DNA of 64,000 nucleotides from Micromonospora parathelypteridis (GTDB taxonomy: Bacteria > Actinomycetota > Actinomycetes > Mycobacteriales > Micromonosporaceae), in assembly GCF_014201145.1 (NCBI RefSeq), contig NZ_JACHDP010000001.1:3720001-3784000 (forward strand), given 5' to 3'. The position numbers and the translations under genes are program-made. Below the pieces are notes generated by a model that was not told the origin of the DNA, did no database searches, and was given only the letters and a program-made list of their open reading frames with translations. Position 1 is the first letter of the stretch. Each line of letters opens with the position of its first letter. Shown here piece by piece: positions 26,373 through 35,471 of this stretch.

Positions 26373-27522
26373 GGGCGATCAGCTCCTTCATGATCTCGTT
26401 GGTGCCGCCGTAGATCTTCTGGACGCGGGCGTCGGCGTACATCCGGGCGATCGGGTATTCCGTCGTGTAGCCGTAGCCGCCGAAGAGCTGAAGGCAGCGG
26501 TCAATGACCTCGCACTGCCCGTCGGTGAGCCAGGACTTCGCCATCGCCGCGGTCGCCACGTCCAGGTCGCCACGGGTGTGCCGGACGATGCAGTCGTCCA
26601 GGAAGACCCGGCTGACCCGGGTGCGGGTGGCGCACTCGGCGAGCACCATCCGGGTGTTCTGGTGGCCCATCAGTGTCTTGCCGAAGGCGGTGCGCTCCTT
26701 GGCGTACGCGACGGTCAGGTCGACGGCCCGTTCCATCGCCGCGACCGCGCCGACGCCGATGACCAGCCGTTCCTGTGGAAGCTGCTGCATGAGCTGGATG
26801 AAGCCCAGCCCCTCGGCGCTGCCGAGCAGGTTGGCCGCCGGCACCCGGAACTCGTCGAAGAACAGCTCGGCGGTGTCGTTGGCATGCAGCCCGATCTTGG
26901 ACAGCAGCCGGCCCCGACGGAAGCCCTCCGGGTCGCCACCGACCTCGCAGACCAGCAGCGAAACACCGGCCGCCCGCTGCTCGGGGTCGGTCTTCACGGC
27001 CACGATGATCAGATCGGCCAGGCCGCCGTTGGTGATGAACGTCTTCGCTCCGGTGACGAGGTAGTCGTCGCCGTCGCGGACCGCCCGGGTACGCATCGCC
27101 TGCAGATCGGAGCCGCCGTCCGGCTCGGTCATCGCGATCGCGCCGACCAGTTCACCGCTGCACAGGCCGGGCAGCCACCGCCGCTTCTGCTCCTCGCTGC
27201 CGTACGCCACGAGGTAGCCGGTGACGATGCCGCTGTGGACGGCCAGCCCGAGGCTGCCCTCCCCGGTGTACGCCTGCTCGTGCAGCAGCACGGCCTCGTG
27301 GGTGAACCGGCCGCCCCCGCCGCCGTACTCCTCGGGGACGGACAGGCCGAGCAGCCCCAGCTCACCGGCGCGCCGGTAGTGCTCGCGGTCCGGATGCCCC
27401 TGCGCCTCCAGGCGGTCGGTGTGCGGCAGCACGTCCTTGGTGAAGAAGGTGCGCGCCAGGTCGGCAAGGTCGTCGTGCTCCGGCTCGCGCCAGGGTGAGC
27501 CATCGAGCGAGGGCGTCGGCAT
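26362..27522 (-). CDS. Acyl-CoA dehydrogenase
   Basis: A 386-residue FAD-dependent acyl-CoA dehydrogenase, the first step of beta-oxidation. Visible signatures are [15 protein letters not shown] (FAD and substrate loop), [10 protein letters not shown], and near the C-terminus [22 protein letters not shown], with a catalytic Glu region GGTNEIMKE. It is the first gene of the operon. I chose the ATG at 27522, whose N-terminus matches the family; the frame is open upstream but runs into the TetR control region. Confidence 0.94.
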   Translation of the reverse strand: MPTPSLDGSPWREPEHDDLADLARTFFTKDVLPHTDRLEAQGHPDREHYRRAGELGLLGLSVPEEYGGGGGRFTHEAVLLHEQAYTGEGSLGLAVHSGIVTGYLVAYGSEEQKRRWLPGLCSGELVGAIAMTEPDGGSDLQAMRTRAVRDGDDYLVTGAKTFITNGGLADLIIVAVKTDPEQRAAGVSLLVCEVGGDPEGFRRGRLLSKIGLHANDTAELFFDEFRVPAANLLGSAEGLGFIQLMQQLPQERLVIGVGAVAAMERAVDLTVAYAKERTAFGKTLMGHQNTRMVLAECATRTRVSRVFLDDCIVRHTRGDLDVATAAMAKSWLTDGQCEVIDRCLQLFGGYGYTTEYPIARMYADARVQKIYGGTNEIMKELIARAL

Positions 27523-27580
27523 GTGCACCACCCTCGCGCCCTGTTGGCGGCATGTCAATAAGGTCGATAGGGTCGGGCAG

Positions 27581-28261
27581 ATGAGTGTCGAGACGGCTCC
27601 TCGCCGCCGCCGTTTGGAGCCGGATGCCCGGCGCGGGCAGATCCTGGCCTGCGCGGTCCGGCTCTTCGGCGAACGCTCGTACGCGGACGTGTCGACCACC
27701 GACGTCGCCCGGGAGGCAGGCGTCGCTCGGGGCCTGGTCAACCACTACTTCGGTGCGAAGAAGGACCTCTACCTGGAGGTCGTCCGGGTCATGGTGACCA
27801 TCCCCGAGGTTGCCCTGGAGCGGTTGCCCAAGGGTGATCTGCGGAGCCGGGTCGACGCCAGCGTCTCCTGGTTCCTCGACGTGGTGTCCCGACACAGCAC
27901 CTCCTGGTTGGCCGCCGTCACCGCTCGGGGAATGGGCGGTGACACCGACGTGGAGCGGGTGCTCGCCGAAGCCGAGGAGGTCGCCGCGGACCGCATGCTC
28001 GTCGCCGTCGGGTTGGCCGGCGAGGCGGAGCACCGCGAGGAGTTGCGCGGGATGGTCCGGGCGTACGGCGGGCTGGCCACGTCGACCGCCCGGGAGTGGC
28101 TCCAGCGTGGGGCGTTGACCCGCGCCCAGGTGCACCTGCTGCTCACCACCACCCTGCTGACCATCGTCGAGCAGGTCATCCCGCAGGTCATCGCCGGTGA
28201 CGGTCCGACCCGGCCGGCGCGCCCGGCGGCGGCGCGCACCGCACTGCCACCCGAGGGCTGA
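27581..28261 (+). CDS. TetR family transcriptional regulator
   Basis: A 226-residue TetR protein. The N-terminal HTH reads RGQILACAVRLFGERSY and VSTTDVAREAGVARGLVNHY, with FGAKKDLYLEV completing helix 4. The C-terminal ligand domain is unassigned. It is divergent from the beta-oxidation operon with only 58 bp between start codons, so repression of that operon relieved by an acyl-CoA is the obvious hypothesis. No convincing palindrome was seen in the gap. Confidence 0.92.
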   Translation: MSVETAPRRRRLEPDARRGQILACAVRLFGERSYADVSTTDVAREAGVARGLVNHYFGAKKDLYLEVVRVMVTIPEVALERLPKGDLRSRVDASVSWFLDVVSRHSTSWLAAVTARGMGGDTDVERVLAEAEEVAADRMLVAVGLAGEAEHREELRGMVRAYGGLATSTAREWLQRGALTRAQVHLLLTTTLLTIVEQVIPQVIAGDGPTRPARPAAARTALPPEG

Positions 28262-28273
28262 TGCCGCCGACGA

Positions 28274-29068
28274 TCAGGCGGCGCGGCGTTCGTCGGCCTG
28301 GCCGACGCGCGCCGCGGGGATCGCGTTGCGGTCGGCGGCCTGTGCCGGGTACGACTCGGGGCCAACCACCCGCAGCGGCCGGTCCACCTCGTCGGCGCCG
28401 AACCGCCAGCGTGACGGTGCCGGCTGCCGCTGCGGCGCGGGCCCGCCGGGGCGCAGACCGGGCCGGGACAGCAGCACCGTGATCAGGTAGCCGACCACCA
28501 GGAAGCCGTGGCTGACCAGCCGCTCCCCGCCCACCGAGCCGGTGGCCAGGTCGTTGACCGAGAGCAGCAGCAACGTGCCGACGAACGCGCTGAGCATCGG
28601 CAGCAGCCCGGCCGGCGGGCTGCGGCGCACCGCCACGAAGAGGAAACCGGCGCCCACCGCCACGTTCCAGGCGGCCGACTCGTGCCAGAGGTGTTGGCCG
28701 GTCGGGTGCAGGTGATCGGCTGTCGCGCCCCGGCCCACCTGGGCCAGGCCGAGCACCAACTGCACCGCGCCGAGCAGCCCGAGCGCCGCGCGTAGCCCGG
28801 CGACCAGCCGGCCGCGTCCGGCCATGCGCCGCCACCTCGACCGGCGGGCCGGCTCCGCCGTGACGGCGGCCAGGATCGCCGCGGTCCGGTCGGGCACATC
28901 GGCCACCAATCGGGTACGAACCCGACGGGTCACCGCGGCCGCCGCCGTGAACCAGGCCCGGCACTCCGCACACCCGTCGAGGTGCCCCTGCACCGCCGTC
29001 AGTTCGGCGACGGTCTCTTCCCCGTCCAACTGCGCGGACAGGACCTCCCGCCACTGCTCACACCCCAT
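28274..29068 (-). CDS. zf-HC2 anti-sigma-factor-like membrane protein
   Basis: A 264-residue protein. The N-terminal zinc-binding anti-sigma motif H29-xxx-C33-xx-C36 (HLDGCAEC) is followed by four or so membrane helices from about residue 90 (e.g. AFVGTLLLLSVNDLATG) and a cytoplasmic Pro/Arg-rich tail. A ZAS-type domain normally holds an ECF sigma factor at the membrane, yet no sigma-factor gene is adjacent. It is convergent with tetR and divergent from a methyltransferase gene. Either the partner sigma is encoded elsewhere or the protein has another role. Confidence 0.8.
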   Translation of the reverse strand: MGCEQWREVLSAQLDGEETVAELTAVQGHLDGCAECRAWFTAAAAVTRRVRTRLVADVPDRTAAILAAVTAEPARRSRWRRMAGRGRLVAGLRAALGLLGAVQLVLGLAQVGRGATADHLHPTGQHLWHESAAWNVAVGAGFLFVAVRRSPPAGLLPMLSAFVGTLLLLSVNDLATGSVGGERLVSHGFLVVGYLITVLLSRPGLRPGGPAPQRQPAPSRWRFGADEVDRPLRVVGPESYPAQAADRNAIPAARVGQADERRAA

Positions 29069-29140
29069 GTACCGGTAGTCGCTCCAGCGGCCGCTCCGGT
29101 TCCCGGCGACCGGGGCCTGTTGTGGAATACTCGCCGGATC

Positions 29141-30181
29141 ATGACGCGTTACGGCCTGCTGATCCTGCCCGCCACCAACCGGGTGTACGCCCGCTCCGCC
29201 GTCGACCTCACCCGGGCCGAGCTGGAGATCTTCGGCCGTTCGGCGCTGGACGGCCGGATCGGCGAGCTGGACACCGAGGTGGTCGGTGGGGCCTCCTACG
29301 TCACGTTCACCGGCGACGGGCTGACCGAGCGGGACCTGAGCGTGCTCGGGAACCTCTCCGCAGGGTACGCGCTGTTCGAGATCGTCGGCGAGCTGCTGCG
29401 GCCGATCGAGTGGAGCAGGCTGGACCGTTACGACGACGACCTGCTCACCATCCAGAAGTACCCCGGCAAGACCAACGAGCAGTTCACCAAGCTGCTGCTC
29501 AACGTCACCCTGCTCGCCTCGGACTGGGCCGCTGAGCTGACCAGCCGGCGGTTCCGGGTGCTCGACCCGCTCTGCGGTCGGGGCACCACCCTCAACCAGG
29601 CTCTGATGTACGGGTTCGACGCCGCCGGGATCGAGCGCGACCAGAAGGACGTCGAGGCGTACCGGACGTTCATCACCACCTGGCTGAAGCAGAAGCGGGT
29701 CAAGCACCGGGTGCTGGAGTCGGGGCCGGTGCGGCGGGAGCGCAAGGTGGTCGGCCGGCGGGTGCGGATCGAGTTGGCGCCCACCCGCGAGGAGCACAAG
29801 GCTGGCCGGGTGCAGTTGCTGGACGTGGTCAACGCCGACACCACCCGCTCGGCGGAGTTCTTCCGTCCGGAGACCGTCGACCTGGTGGTCGCCGACGCGC
29901 CGTACGGCGTGCAGCACGGCAGTCGTACCGTCGAGCACGGGCTGACCCGTGACCCGCTGGCGCTGCTCGCGGACGCCGCGCCGGTCTGGGCCCGGCTGCT
30001 GCGCCCGGGTGGTGCGCTGGGTGTCTCGTGGAACACCCACGTGGCCAGCCGTGACGACGCGGCGGCGGCGCTGGCCGACGCCGGCCTGACCGTGGTCGAC
30101 GAGGAGCCCTACCGCGCGCTGCGGCACCGGGTGGACCAGTCGATCATGCGTGACGTGCTCGTGGCCCGCCGCCCGGCCTGA
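29141..30181 (+). CDS. TRM11-like SAM-dependent methyltransferase
   Basis: A 346-residue protein. An N-terminal region (~1-125) resembles the THUMP-like part of TRM11 proteins. The class I methyltransferase core follows: motif I reads DPLCGRGTTLNQALMYGFDA and motif IV reads VADAPYGVQHG (an NPPY variant, DAPY). These indicate N-methylation of a nucleic-acid base, probably tRNA guanine-N2. The residues after the ATG (TRYGLLILPATNRVYA) are typical of actinobacterial homologues. It is monocistronic with a terminator downstream. Confidence 0.87.
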   Translation: MTRYGLLILPATNRVYARSAVDLTRAELEIFGRSALDGRIGELDTEVVGGASYVTFTGDGLTERDLSVLGNLSAGYALFEIVGELLRPIEWSRLDRYDDDLLTIQKYPGKTNEQFTKLLLNVTLLASDWAAELTSRRFRVLDPLCGRGTTLNQALMYGFDAAGIERDQKDVEAYRTFITTWLKQKRVKHRVLESGPVRRERKVVGRRVRIELAPTREEHKAGRVQLLDVVNADTTRSAEFFRPETVDLVVADAPYGVQHGSRTVEHGLTRDPLALLADAAPVWARLLRPGGALGVSWNTHVASRDDAAAALADAGLTVVDEEPYRALRHRVDQSIMRDVLVARRPA

Positions 30182-30220
30182 TCGACTCCCCGCCGCCCCA
30201 CCGGCCACTTCGGCCGCATT

Positions 30221-30252
30221 GGCACCGACGCACCTCCAAGGCGTCTGGTGCC
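30221..30252 (+). terminator. Terminator after methyltransferase gene
   Basis: GGCACCGACGC (30221-30231) pairs with GCGTC-t-GGTGCC (30241-30252) with one bulge, followed by CTTT. The rest of the 281-bp gap before the kdp operon contains another small hairpin (30414-30434) but no recognised riboswitch. Confidence 0.65.
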
Positions 30253-30462
30253 CTTTCCGCGCGTGTTCCCACGCTGCCCTCCTGAGACGTTTGTGCCGCG
30301 TTTCACCTGATCGGTGGGCGGCTGTGAAAACCACGTCAAGAAAAGGTGTGCCTCCGTCATGGTCGCGTTATGACCCCTGTCGTCCGGCAGGCGGTGGGGC
30401 TTTGATTGCCCGGCGCGACCGGAAGGCGGTCGCGACGAACCTTTCCGGTATGAGGAGTCAGC

Positions 30463-30546
30463 GTGTCTGACGTGGTGTTCGTGGTCCTGACGGTGGCGCT
30501 GTTCGCAGTGCTCGCCCTGGTGGTCCGGGCGGTGGAGAAGCTGTGA
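30463..30546 (+). CDS. 27-residue single-helix membrane peptide at head of kdp operon
   Basis: GTG start with GAGGAG seven bases upstream; the peptide is [20 protein letters not shown] followed by VRAVEKL. It is one membrane helix with a short basic/acidic C-terminus. Its TGA overlaps the GTG of kdpF (GTGA), so it is translationally coupled and belongs to the operon. It is clearly a different sequence from KdpF, which follows. Function is unknown; a second small stabilising subunit of the Kdp complex or a regulatory peptide are possibilities. It is easily missed because of its size. Confidence 0.72.
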   Translation: MSDVVFVVLTVALFAVLALVVRAVEKL

Positions 30547-30632
30547 ACGCGGTCAATGCCGTCGGTCTGGTGCTCGCGATCGTCCTGGGCGCGTTCCTGG
30601 TGTTCGCCCTGTTGTTTCCGGAGCGCTTCTGA
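30543..30632 (+). CDS. kdpF: K+-transporting ATPase subunit KdpF
   Basis: A 29-residue single membrane helix ending in FALLFPERF, the pattern of the KdpF C-terminus. KdpF stabilises the KdpABC complex in the membrane. The start codon overlaps the preceding peptide's stop and its own TGA overlaps the ATG of kdpA (TGATG), so all are coupled. Confidence 0.88.
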   Translation: MNAVNAVGLVLAIVLGAFLVFALLFPERF

Positions 30633-32287
30633 TGACCATGACAACAGCGGGCGTCATCTTTGTGCTGACGCTGGTGGCCGCCCTGGTCGCCGTTTACAAG
30701 CCGTTCGGCGACTACATGTTCCGGGCGGTCGACGGAACGAAGCAGTCGAGGGTCGAGCGGGGGATCTTCCGACTGGTCGGGGTCAACCCGGCAGCCGAGC
30801 AGACCTGGGGCGTCTACGCCCGCAGCGTGCTGGCGTTCTCGGCGATCTCGCTCCTGTTCCTGTACCTGCTCCAGCGGGTGCAGAACCACCTGTGGCTGTC
30901 CCTGGGCTTCGACCCGGTGGTGCCGCACGGTGCGTGGAACACCGCCGTCTCGTTCGTGGCCAACACCAACTGGCAGTCGTACTCGGGTGAGTCGACGATG
31001 GGCCACCTGGTGCAGATGGCCGGCCTGGCCGTGCAGAACTTCGTGTCTGCGGCGGTCGGTATCGCGGTGGCGATCGCTCTGGTGCGCGGGTTCGCCCGCA
31101 GCCGCACCGGGCAGCTCGGCAACTTCTGGGTCGACCTGACCCGGATCACGCTGCGGATCCTGCTGCCGGTCGCGGTGCTCGGCGCCATCGCGTTCATGAT
31201 CGGCGGCGCGGTGCAGAACCTCTCGGCCGGCACCGACGTGAGCACGCTGACCGGCGGCTCCCAGACCATCACCGGTGGGCCGGTGGCGAGTCAGGAAGTG
31301 ATCAAGCTGCTGGGCACCAACGGCGGCGGCTTCTACAACACCAACAGCGCCCACCCGTTCGAGAACCCCACCACCTGGACGAACTGGCTGCAGATCTTCC
31401 TGATCCTGCTGATCCCGTTCAGCCTGCCCCGGGTCTTCGGCCGGATGGTCCGGCAGAACCGGCAGGGCTACGCCATCGTCGCGGTGATGGGCATCCTGGC
31501 GTTCGCCAGCGTCGCCATCACCAACGTCTTCGAGTTGGCCGGCCACGGCACGGTGCCGCAGGCGGTCGGCGCGGCCATGGAGGGCAAGGATGTGCGGTTC
31601 GACGTGTCGAACTCGGCCACCTTCGCCGCCGCCACCACGCTGACCTCGACCGGCGCGGTGAACTCGTTCCACGACTCGTTCACCTCGCTCGGCGGCATGA
31701 TGCCGATGGTCAACATGATGCTCGGCGAAGTCGCGCCGGGCGGTACCGGTTCCGGGATGTACGGCCTGCTCATCCTCGCGGTGATCACCGTCTTCGTGGC
31801 TGGCCTGATGGTGGGCCGCACCCCCGAGTACCTGGGCAAGAAGATCGGCTCGCGGGAAATCAAGTTCGCCTCGCTCTACTTCCTGATCACGCCGATCCTG
31901 GTGCTGGTCGGTACGGCGGCCGCGTTCGCCACCGGCAACAACTCCACCGCGCTCAACGTCGGCCCGCACGGCCTCTCCGAGGTGCTGTACGCGTTCACCT
32001 CGGCCAGCAACAACAACGGCTCCGCCTTCGGCGGCATCACGGTCAACACCACCTGGTGGGACACCGCGCTCGGGTTGTGCATGCTGCTGGGCCGATTCCT
32101 GCCGATCATCTTCGTGCTCGCGCTGGCCGGCTCGCTGGCCAGACAAGCACCCACCCCTGCGTCCGAGGGCACCCTGCCGACCCACCGACCGCTGTTCATC
32201 GGCATGGTCGTCGGCGTCACGGTGGTCCTCGTCGCGCTGACCTTCCTGCCCGCGCTCGCGCTCGGCCCGCTGGCAGAAGGGCTCTGA
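30632..32287 (+). CDS. kdpA: K+-transporting ATPase subunit A (KdpA)
   Basis: A 551-residue K+ channel-like subunit with about ten membrane helices. Selectivity-filter regions are recognisable, e.g. [15 protein letters not shown] and [12 protein letters not shown]. It binds and conducts K+ in the high-affinity Kdp pump. The length is normal for the family. It follows kdpF directly and precedes kdpB by a 20-bp gap. Confidence 0.97.
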   Translation: MTMTTAGVIFVLTLVAALVAVYKPFGDYMFRAVDGTKQSRVERGIFRLVGVNPAAEQTWGVYARSVLAFSAISLLFLYLLQRVQNHLWLSLGFDPVVPHGAWNTAVSFVANTNWQSYSGESTMGHLVQMAGLAVQNFVSAAVGIAVAIALVRGFARSRTGQLGNFWVDLTRITLRILLPVAVLGAIAFMIGGAVQNLSAGTDVSTLTGGSQTITGGPVASQEVIKLLGTNGGGFYNTNSAHPFENPTTWTNWLQIFLILLIPFSLPRVFGRMVRQNRQGYAIVAVMGILAFASVAITNVFELAGHGTVPQAVGAAMEGKDVRFDVSNSATFAAATTLTSTGAVNSFHDSFTSLGGMMPMVNMMLGEVAPGGTGSGMYGLLILAVITVFVAGLMVGRTPEYLGKKIGSREIKFASLYFLITPILVLVGTAAAFATGNNSTALNVGPHGLSEVLYAFTSASNNNGSAFGGITVNTTWWDTALGLCMLLGRFLPIIFVLALAGSLARQAPTPASEGTLPTHRPLFIGMVVGVTVVLVALTFLPALALGPLAEGL

Positions 32288-32307
32288 CCATCATGAGGAA
32301 CGAGGAC

Positions 32308-34515
32308 ATGTCCGTCACCTCCGTAACCACCGGGACCGGCGAGCAACCGACCGCCGGCACCCCGGCGACCCAGGGCAACCGGGTCGGTGGGGGCCTGCTC
32401 GACCCCAAGCAACTGTTCCGGTCCTTGCCGGACGCGATGCGCAAGCTCAACCCGGCCACCATGTGGCGCAACCCGGTGATGCTGATCGTGGAGGTCGGTG
32501 CGGCCTTCACCACCGTCCTGGCGGTGGCCGACCCGTCGGTGTTCGCCTGGGCGATCACCGTCTGGCTCTGGCTGACCGTGGTCTTCGCCAACCTGGCCGA
32601 AGCGGTCGCCGAAGGCCGGGGCAAGGCCCAGGCCGCGACGCTGCGGCAGGCGAAGAAGGACACCATCGCCACGCGGCTGATCGACTGGAAGCCCGGCGCG
32701 AAGGCCAACACCTACCGCGACGAGGCGGTGCCCGCGCCGGAGCTGCGGCAGGGCGACTTCGTCCTGGTCGAAGCGGGCGGGATCATTCCCGGCGACGGTG
32801 ACATCGTCGAGGGCATCGCCAGCGTCGACGAGTCGGCCATCACCGGCGAGTCGGCCCCGGTCATCCGGGAGTCCGGTGGTGACCGCAGCGCGGTCACCGG
32901 TGGCACCAAGGTGCTCTCCGACCGGATCGTCGTGAAGATCACCCAGAAGCCGGGGGAGAGCTTCATCGATCGGATGATCGCCCTGGTCGAGGGTGCCAAC
33001 CGGCAGAAGACGCCGAACGAGATCGCGCTGAACATCCTGCTCGCCGCGCTCACGATCATCTTCCTGCTGGCCGTGGTCACCCTTCAGCCTCTGGCCATCT
33101 TCTCCAAGGCGTACCAGGCGGCCGCGCCGGACACCGGTGCGATCACCGGCTCCGGTGTCACCGGGGTGGTGCTGATCTCGCTGCTGGTCTGCCTGATCCC
33201 CACCACCATCGGCGCGCTGCTCTCCGCCATCGGCATCGCCGGCATGGACCGGCTGGTGCAGCGCAACGTCCTGGCCATGAGCGGCCGGGCCGTCGAGGCG
33301 GCCGGCGACGTCAACACCCTGCTGCTGGACAAGACCGGCACCATCACGCTGGGCAACCGGCAGGCCGCCGAGTTCGTACCGGTCGAGGGGGTCACCGCCG
33401 CGACCGTGGCTGACGCCGCGCAACTGTCCAGCCTGGCCGACGAGACCCCGGAGGGGCGCTCGGTGGTCGTCCTGGCGAAGAACGAGTTCGGGCTGCGCGA
33501 GCGCGAGCCCGGCGTGATGCCGCACGCCACCTTCGTACCGTTCACCGCCCAGACCCGGATGAGCGGCGTCGACCTGGCCCCGGAGGCCAGCGTGGACGCC
33601 GGGGCCGCCGGAACGGGGCGTCGGGTCCGCAAGGGCGCCGCCGCCGCGGTGATGAAGTGGGTACGGGAGAACGGCGGGCACCCGACCGAGCAGGTCGGCG
33701 AGATCGTGGACGGGATCAGCAGCACCGGCGGCACCCCGCTGGTCGTCGCCGAGCACGTCGACGGTGAGCCCGCCCGCGCTCTGGGCGTCATCCACCTGAA
33801 GGACGTCGTCAAGTCGGGCATGCGGGAGCGGTTCGACGAGATGCGCCGGATGGGCATCCGGACCGTGATGATCACCGGTGACAACCCGCGCACCGCGAAG
33901 GCGATCGCCGACGAGGCCGGGGTGGACGACTTCCTGGCCGAGGCGACGCCGGAGGACAAGCTCGCGCTGATCAAGCGGGAGCAGGAGGGCGGTCGGCTGG
34001 TCGCGATGACCGGTGACGGCACCAACGACGCGCCGGCGCTCGCCCAGGCCGACGTCGGGGTGGCGATGAACACCGGTACGTCGGCCGCCAAGGAGGCCGG
34101 CAACATGGTCGACCTCGACTCCGACCCGACGAAGCTGATCGAGATCGTGGAGATCGGCAAGCAGTTGCTGATCACCCGCGGTGCGCTGACCACCTTCAGC
34201 ATCTCGAACGACATCGCGAAGTACTTCGCGATCATCCCGGCCATGTTCGCCGGCATCTACCCGAGCCTGGACGCGCTGAACATCATGCGGCTGTCCAGCC
34301 CGGAGTCGGCGATCCTGTCCGCGGTCATCTTCAACGCCCTGGTGATCATCGCGCTGATCCCGCTCGCCCTGCGGGGTGTGCGGTACCGGCCGGCCGCCGC
34401 GTCGAAGCTGCTCGGCCGCAACCTGCTGGTGTACGGACTGGGCGGCATCATCGTGCCGTTCATCGGGATCAAGCTCATCGACCTGCTCATCCAGTTCATC
34501 CCAGGGATTTCGTGA
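32308..34515 (+). CDS. kdpB: K+-transporting P-type ATPase subunit B (KdpB)
   Basis: The 735-residue catalytic P-type ATPase subunit that powers K+ uptake. The phosphorylated Asp is D341 in [10 protein letters not shown]. Other motifs are [15 protein letters not shown] (actuator) and [20 protein letters not shown]. The ATG at 32308 has GAGG two bases upstream; an ATG 15 bp earlier lacks a ribosome site. The first ~45 residues are a disordered Thr/Gly-rich extension absent from E. coli KdpB. Its TGA overlaps the kdpC start. Confidence 0.97.
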   Translation: MSVTSVTTGTGEQPTAGTPATQGNRVGGGLLDPKQLFRSLPDAMRKLNPATMWRNPVMLIVEVGAAFTTVLAVADPSVFAWAITVWLWLTVVFANLAEAVAEGRGKAQAATLRQAKKDTIATRLIDWKPGAKANTYRDEAVPAPELRQGDFVLVEAGGIIPGDGDIVEGIASVDESAITGESAPVIRESGGDRSAVTGGTKVLSDRIVVKITQKPGESFIDRMIALVEGANRQKTPNEIALNILLAALTIIFLLAVVTLQPLAIFSKAYQAAAPDTGAITGSGVTGVVLISLLVCLIPTTIGALLSAIGIAGMDRLVQRNVLAMSGRAVEAAGDVNTLLLDKTGTITLGNRQAAEFVPVEGVTAATVADAAQLSSLADETPEGRSVVVLAKNEFGLREREPGVMPHATFVPFTAQTRMSGVDLAPEASVDAGAAGTGRRVRKGAAAAVMKWVRENGGHPTEQVGEIVDGISSTGGTPLVVAEHVDGEPARALGVIHLKDVVKSGMRERFDEMRRMGIRTVMITGDNPRTAKAIADEAGVDDFLAEATPEDKLALIKREQEGGRLVAMTGDGTNDAPALAQADVGVAMNTGTSAAKEAGNMVDLDSDPTKLIEIVEIGKQLLITRGALTTFSISNDIAKYFAIIPAMFAGIYPSLDALNIMRLSSPESAILSAVIFNALVIIALIPLALRGVRYRPAAASKLLGRNLLVYGLGGIIVPFIGIKLIDLLIQFIPGIS

Positions 34516-35399
34516 TGCGCCTACCCAACTGGCTCTCCCAACACCTCGCCGCCCTGCGCGCTGTGCTCGTCTTCACCGTGCTGCTCGGCCTGGTCTACCC
34601 ACTGGCCCTGGTAGCGGTTGGCAAGCTGCCCGGCCTCAACCACAAGGCCGACGGCTCGCTCATCTCCTCGGGCGGAACGACGGTCGGCAGCGCGCTGATC
34701 GGCCAGAACTTCACCGACGCGGACGGCAACCCCGTCGCCCGCTACTTCCAGTCCCGCCCCTCCGCCGCCGGCGCCGACGGTTACGACCCGACCGCCACCT
34801 CGGCCAGCAACCTGGGCCCGGAGAGCGTGGTCGACACCATCGCCACCGACCCGGAGGAGTCCAGCGAGAGCCTGCTCACCCAGGTGTGCGGGCGCAGCAA
34901 GGAGGTCGGCGAGCTCAACGGCGTCGACGGTCGGCGCCCCTTCTGCACCGACGACGGTGTGGGTGCCGTGCTCGCGGTCTTCCGCGCCGACGGACTGACC
35001 GGGCGGGTCACCCGGGTGGTCAGCGTCAACCAGGCCGCACCGACCACCCCGTTCGTCACGTCGTACGAGGGGGTTGCGGTGGAGGCCGCCCAGCCCGGCG
35101 AGGACTACGTGGCCGACGGCGGCCTGATCACCCCGATCCGGGGCGACGCGCCCGCCGACCCGGCAGTGCCCGCCGACGCGGTCACCGCCAGCGGCAGCGG
35201 CCTTGACCCGCAGATCAGCCCGGCGTACGCCGAGCTGCAGGTGAACCGGGTCGCGCGGGAGCGCGGCACGGACCCGGAAGCGGTCCGCAAGCTGGTCGAG
35301 GAGCACACCGGCGGCCGAGCACTCGGCTTCATGGGTGAGCCGGCGGTCAACGTGCTGGAGCTCAACATCGCGCTCGACAAGCAGTTCGCGGCACGCTGA
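34515..35399 (+). CDS. kdpC: K+-transporting ATPase subunit C (KdpC), enlarged
   Basis: A 294-residue KdpC. The N-terminal membrane helix, YFQSRPSAAG and SNLGP, and the C-terminal TASGSGLDPQISPAYAELQV are all present. However, SNLGP and TASGSGLDP are about 120 residues apart, whereas E. coli KdpC is only 190 residues in total. The extra ~80-residue segment contains two cysteines (QVCGRS, PFCTDD) and is extracytoplasmic. A GTG three bases earlier is an alternative start. KdpC assists ATP binding by KdpB. The insert is unusual but the ends of the protein are intact, so it is probably functional. Confidence 0.95.
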   Translation: MRLPNWLSQHLAALRAVLVFTVLLGLVYPLALVAVGKLPGLNHKADGSLISSGGTTVGSALIGQNFTDADGNPVARYFQSRPSAAGADGYDPTATSASNLGPESVVDTIATDPEESSESLLTQVCGRSKEVGELNGVDGRRPFCTDDGVGAVLAVFRADGLTGRVTRVVSVNQAAPTTPFVTSYEGVAVEAAQPGEDYVADGGLITPIRGDAPADPAVPADAVTASGSGLDPQISPAYAELQVNRVARERGTDPEAVRKLVEEHTGGRALGFMGEPAVNVLELNIALDKQFAAR

Positions 35400-35408
35400 G
35401 CACACTCC

Positions 35409-35442
35409 GGGCGGGGCCGTGCCAACCGGCACGGCCCCGCCC
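35409..35442 (+). terminator. Perfect 15-bp hairpin between kdpC and kdpD
   Basis: 35409-35423 pairs perfectly with 35428-35442 around an AACC loop. It lies in the only untranslated gap of the kdp cluster and has no U-tract. It could stop or attenuate transcription from the structural genes into kdpDE, or stabilise the kdpC 3' end. Confidence 0.8.
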
Positions 35443-35471
35443 GCCCATCCTGACCAGGGAGGATAGTCCCC

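Noticed and set aside
22884..26393. Very long open frame antisense to the beta-oxidation genes (more than 1100 codons)
   Set aside because: Composition is Arg/Gly/Gln/His-rich with no recognisable domain. It is the shadow of highly GC-biased third positions of the real genes on the other strand.
30182..30462. Riboswitch or K+-responsive RNA in the kdp leader
   Set aside because: Only a short GC hairpin (30414-30434) and a terminator were visible; no conserved blocks of ydaO, M-box or other known classes.
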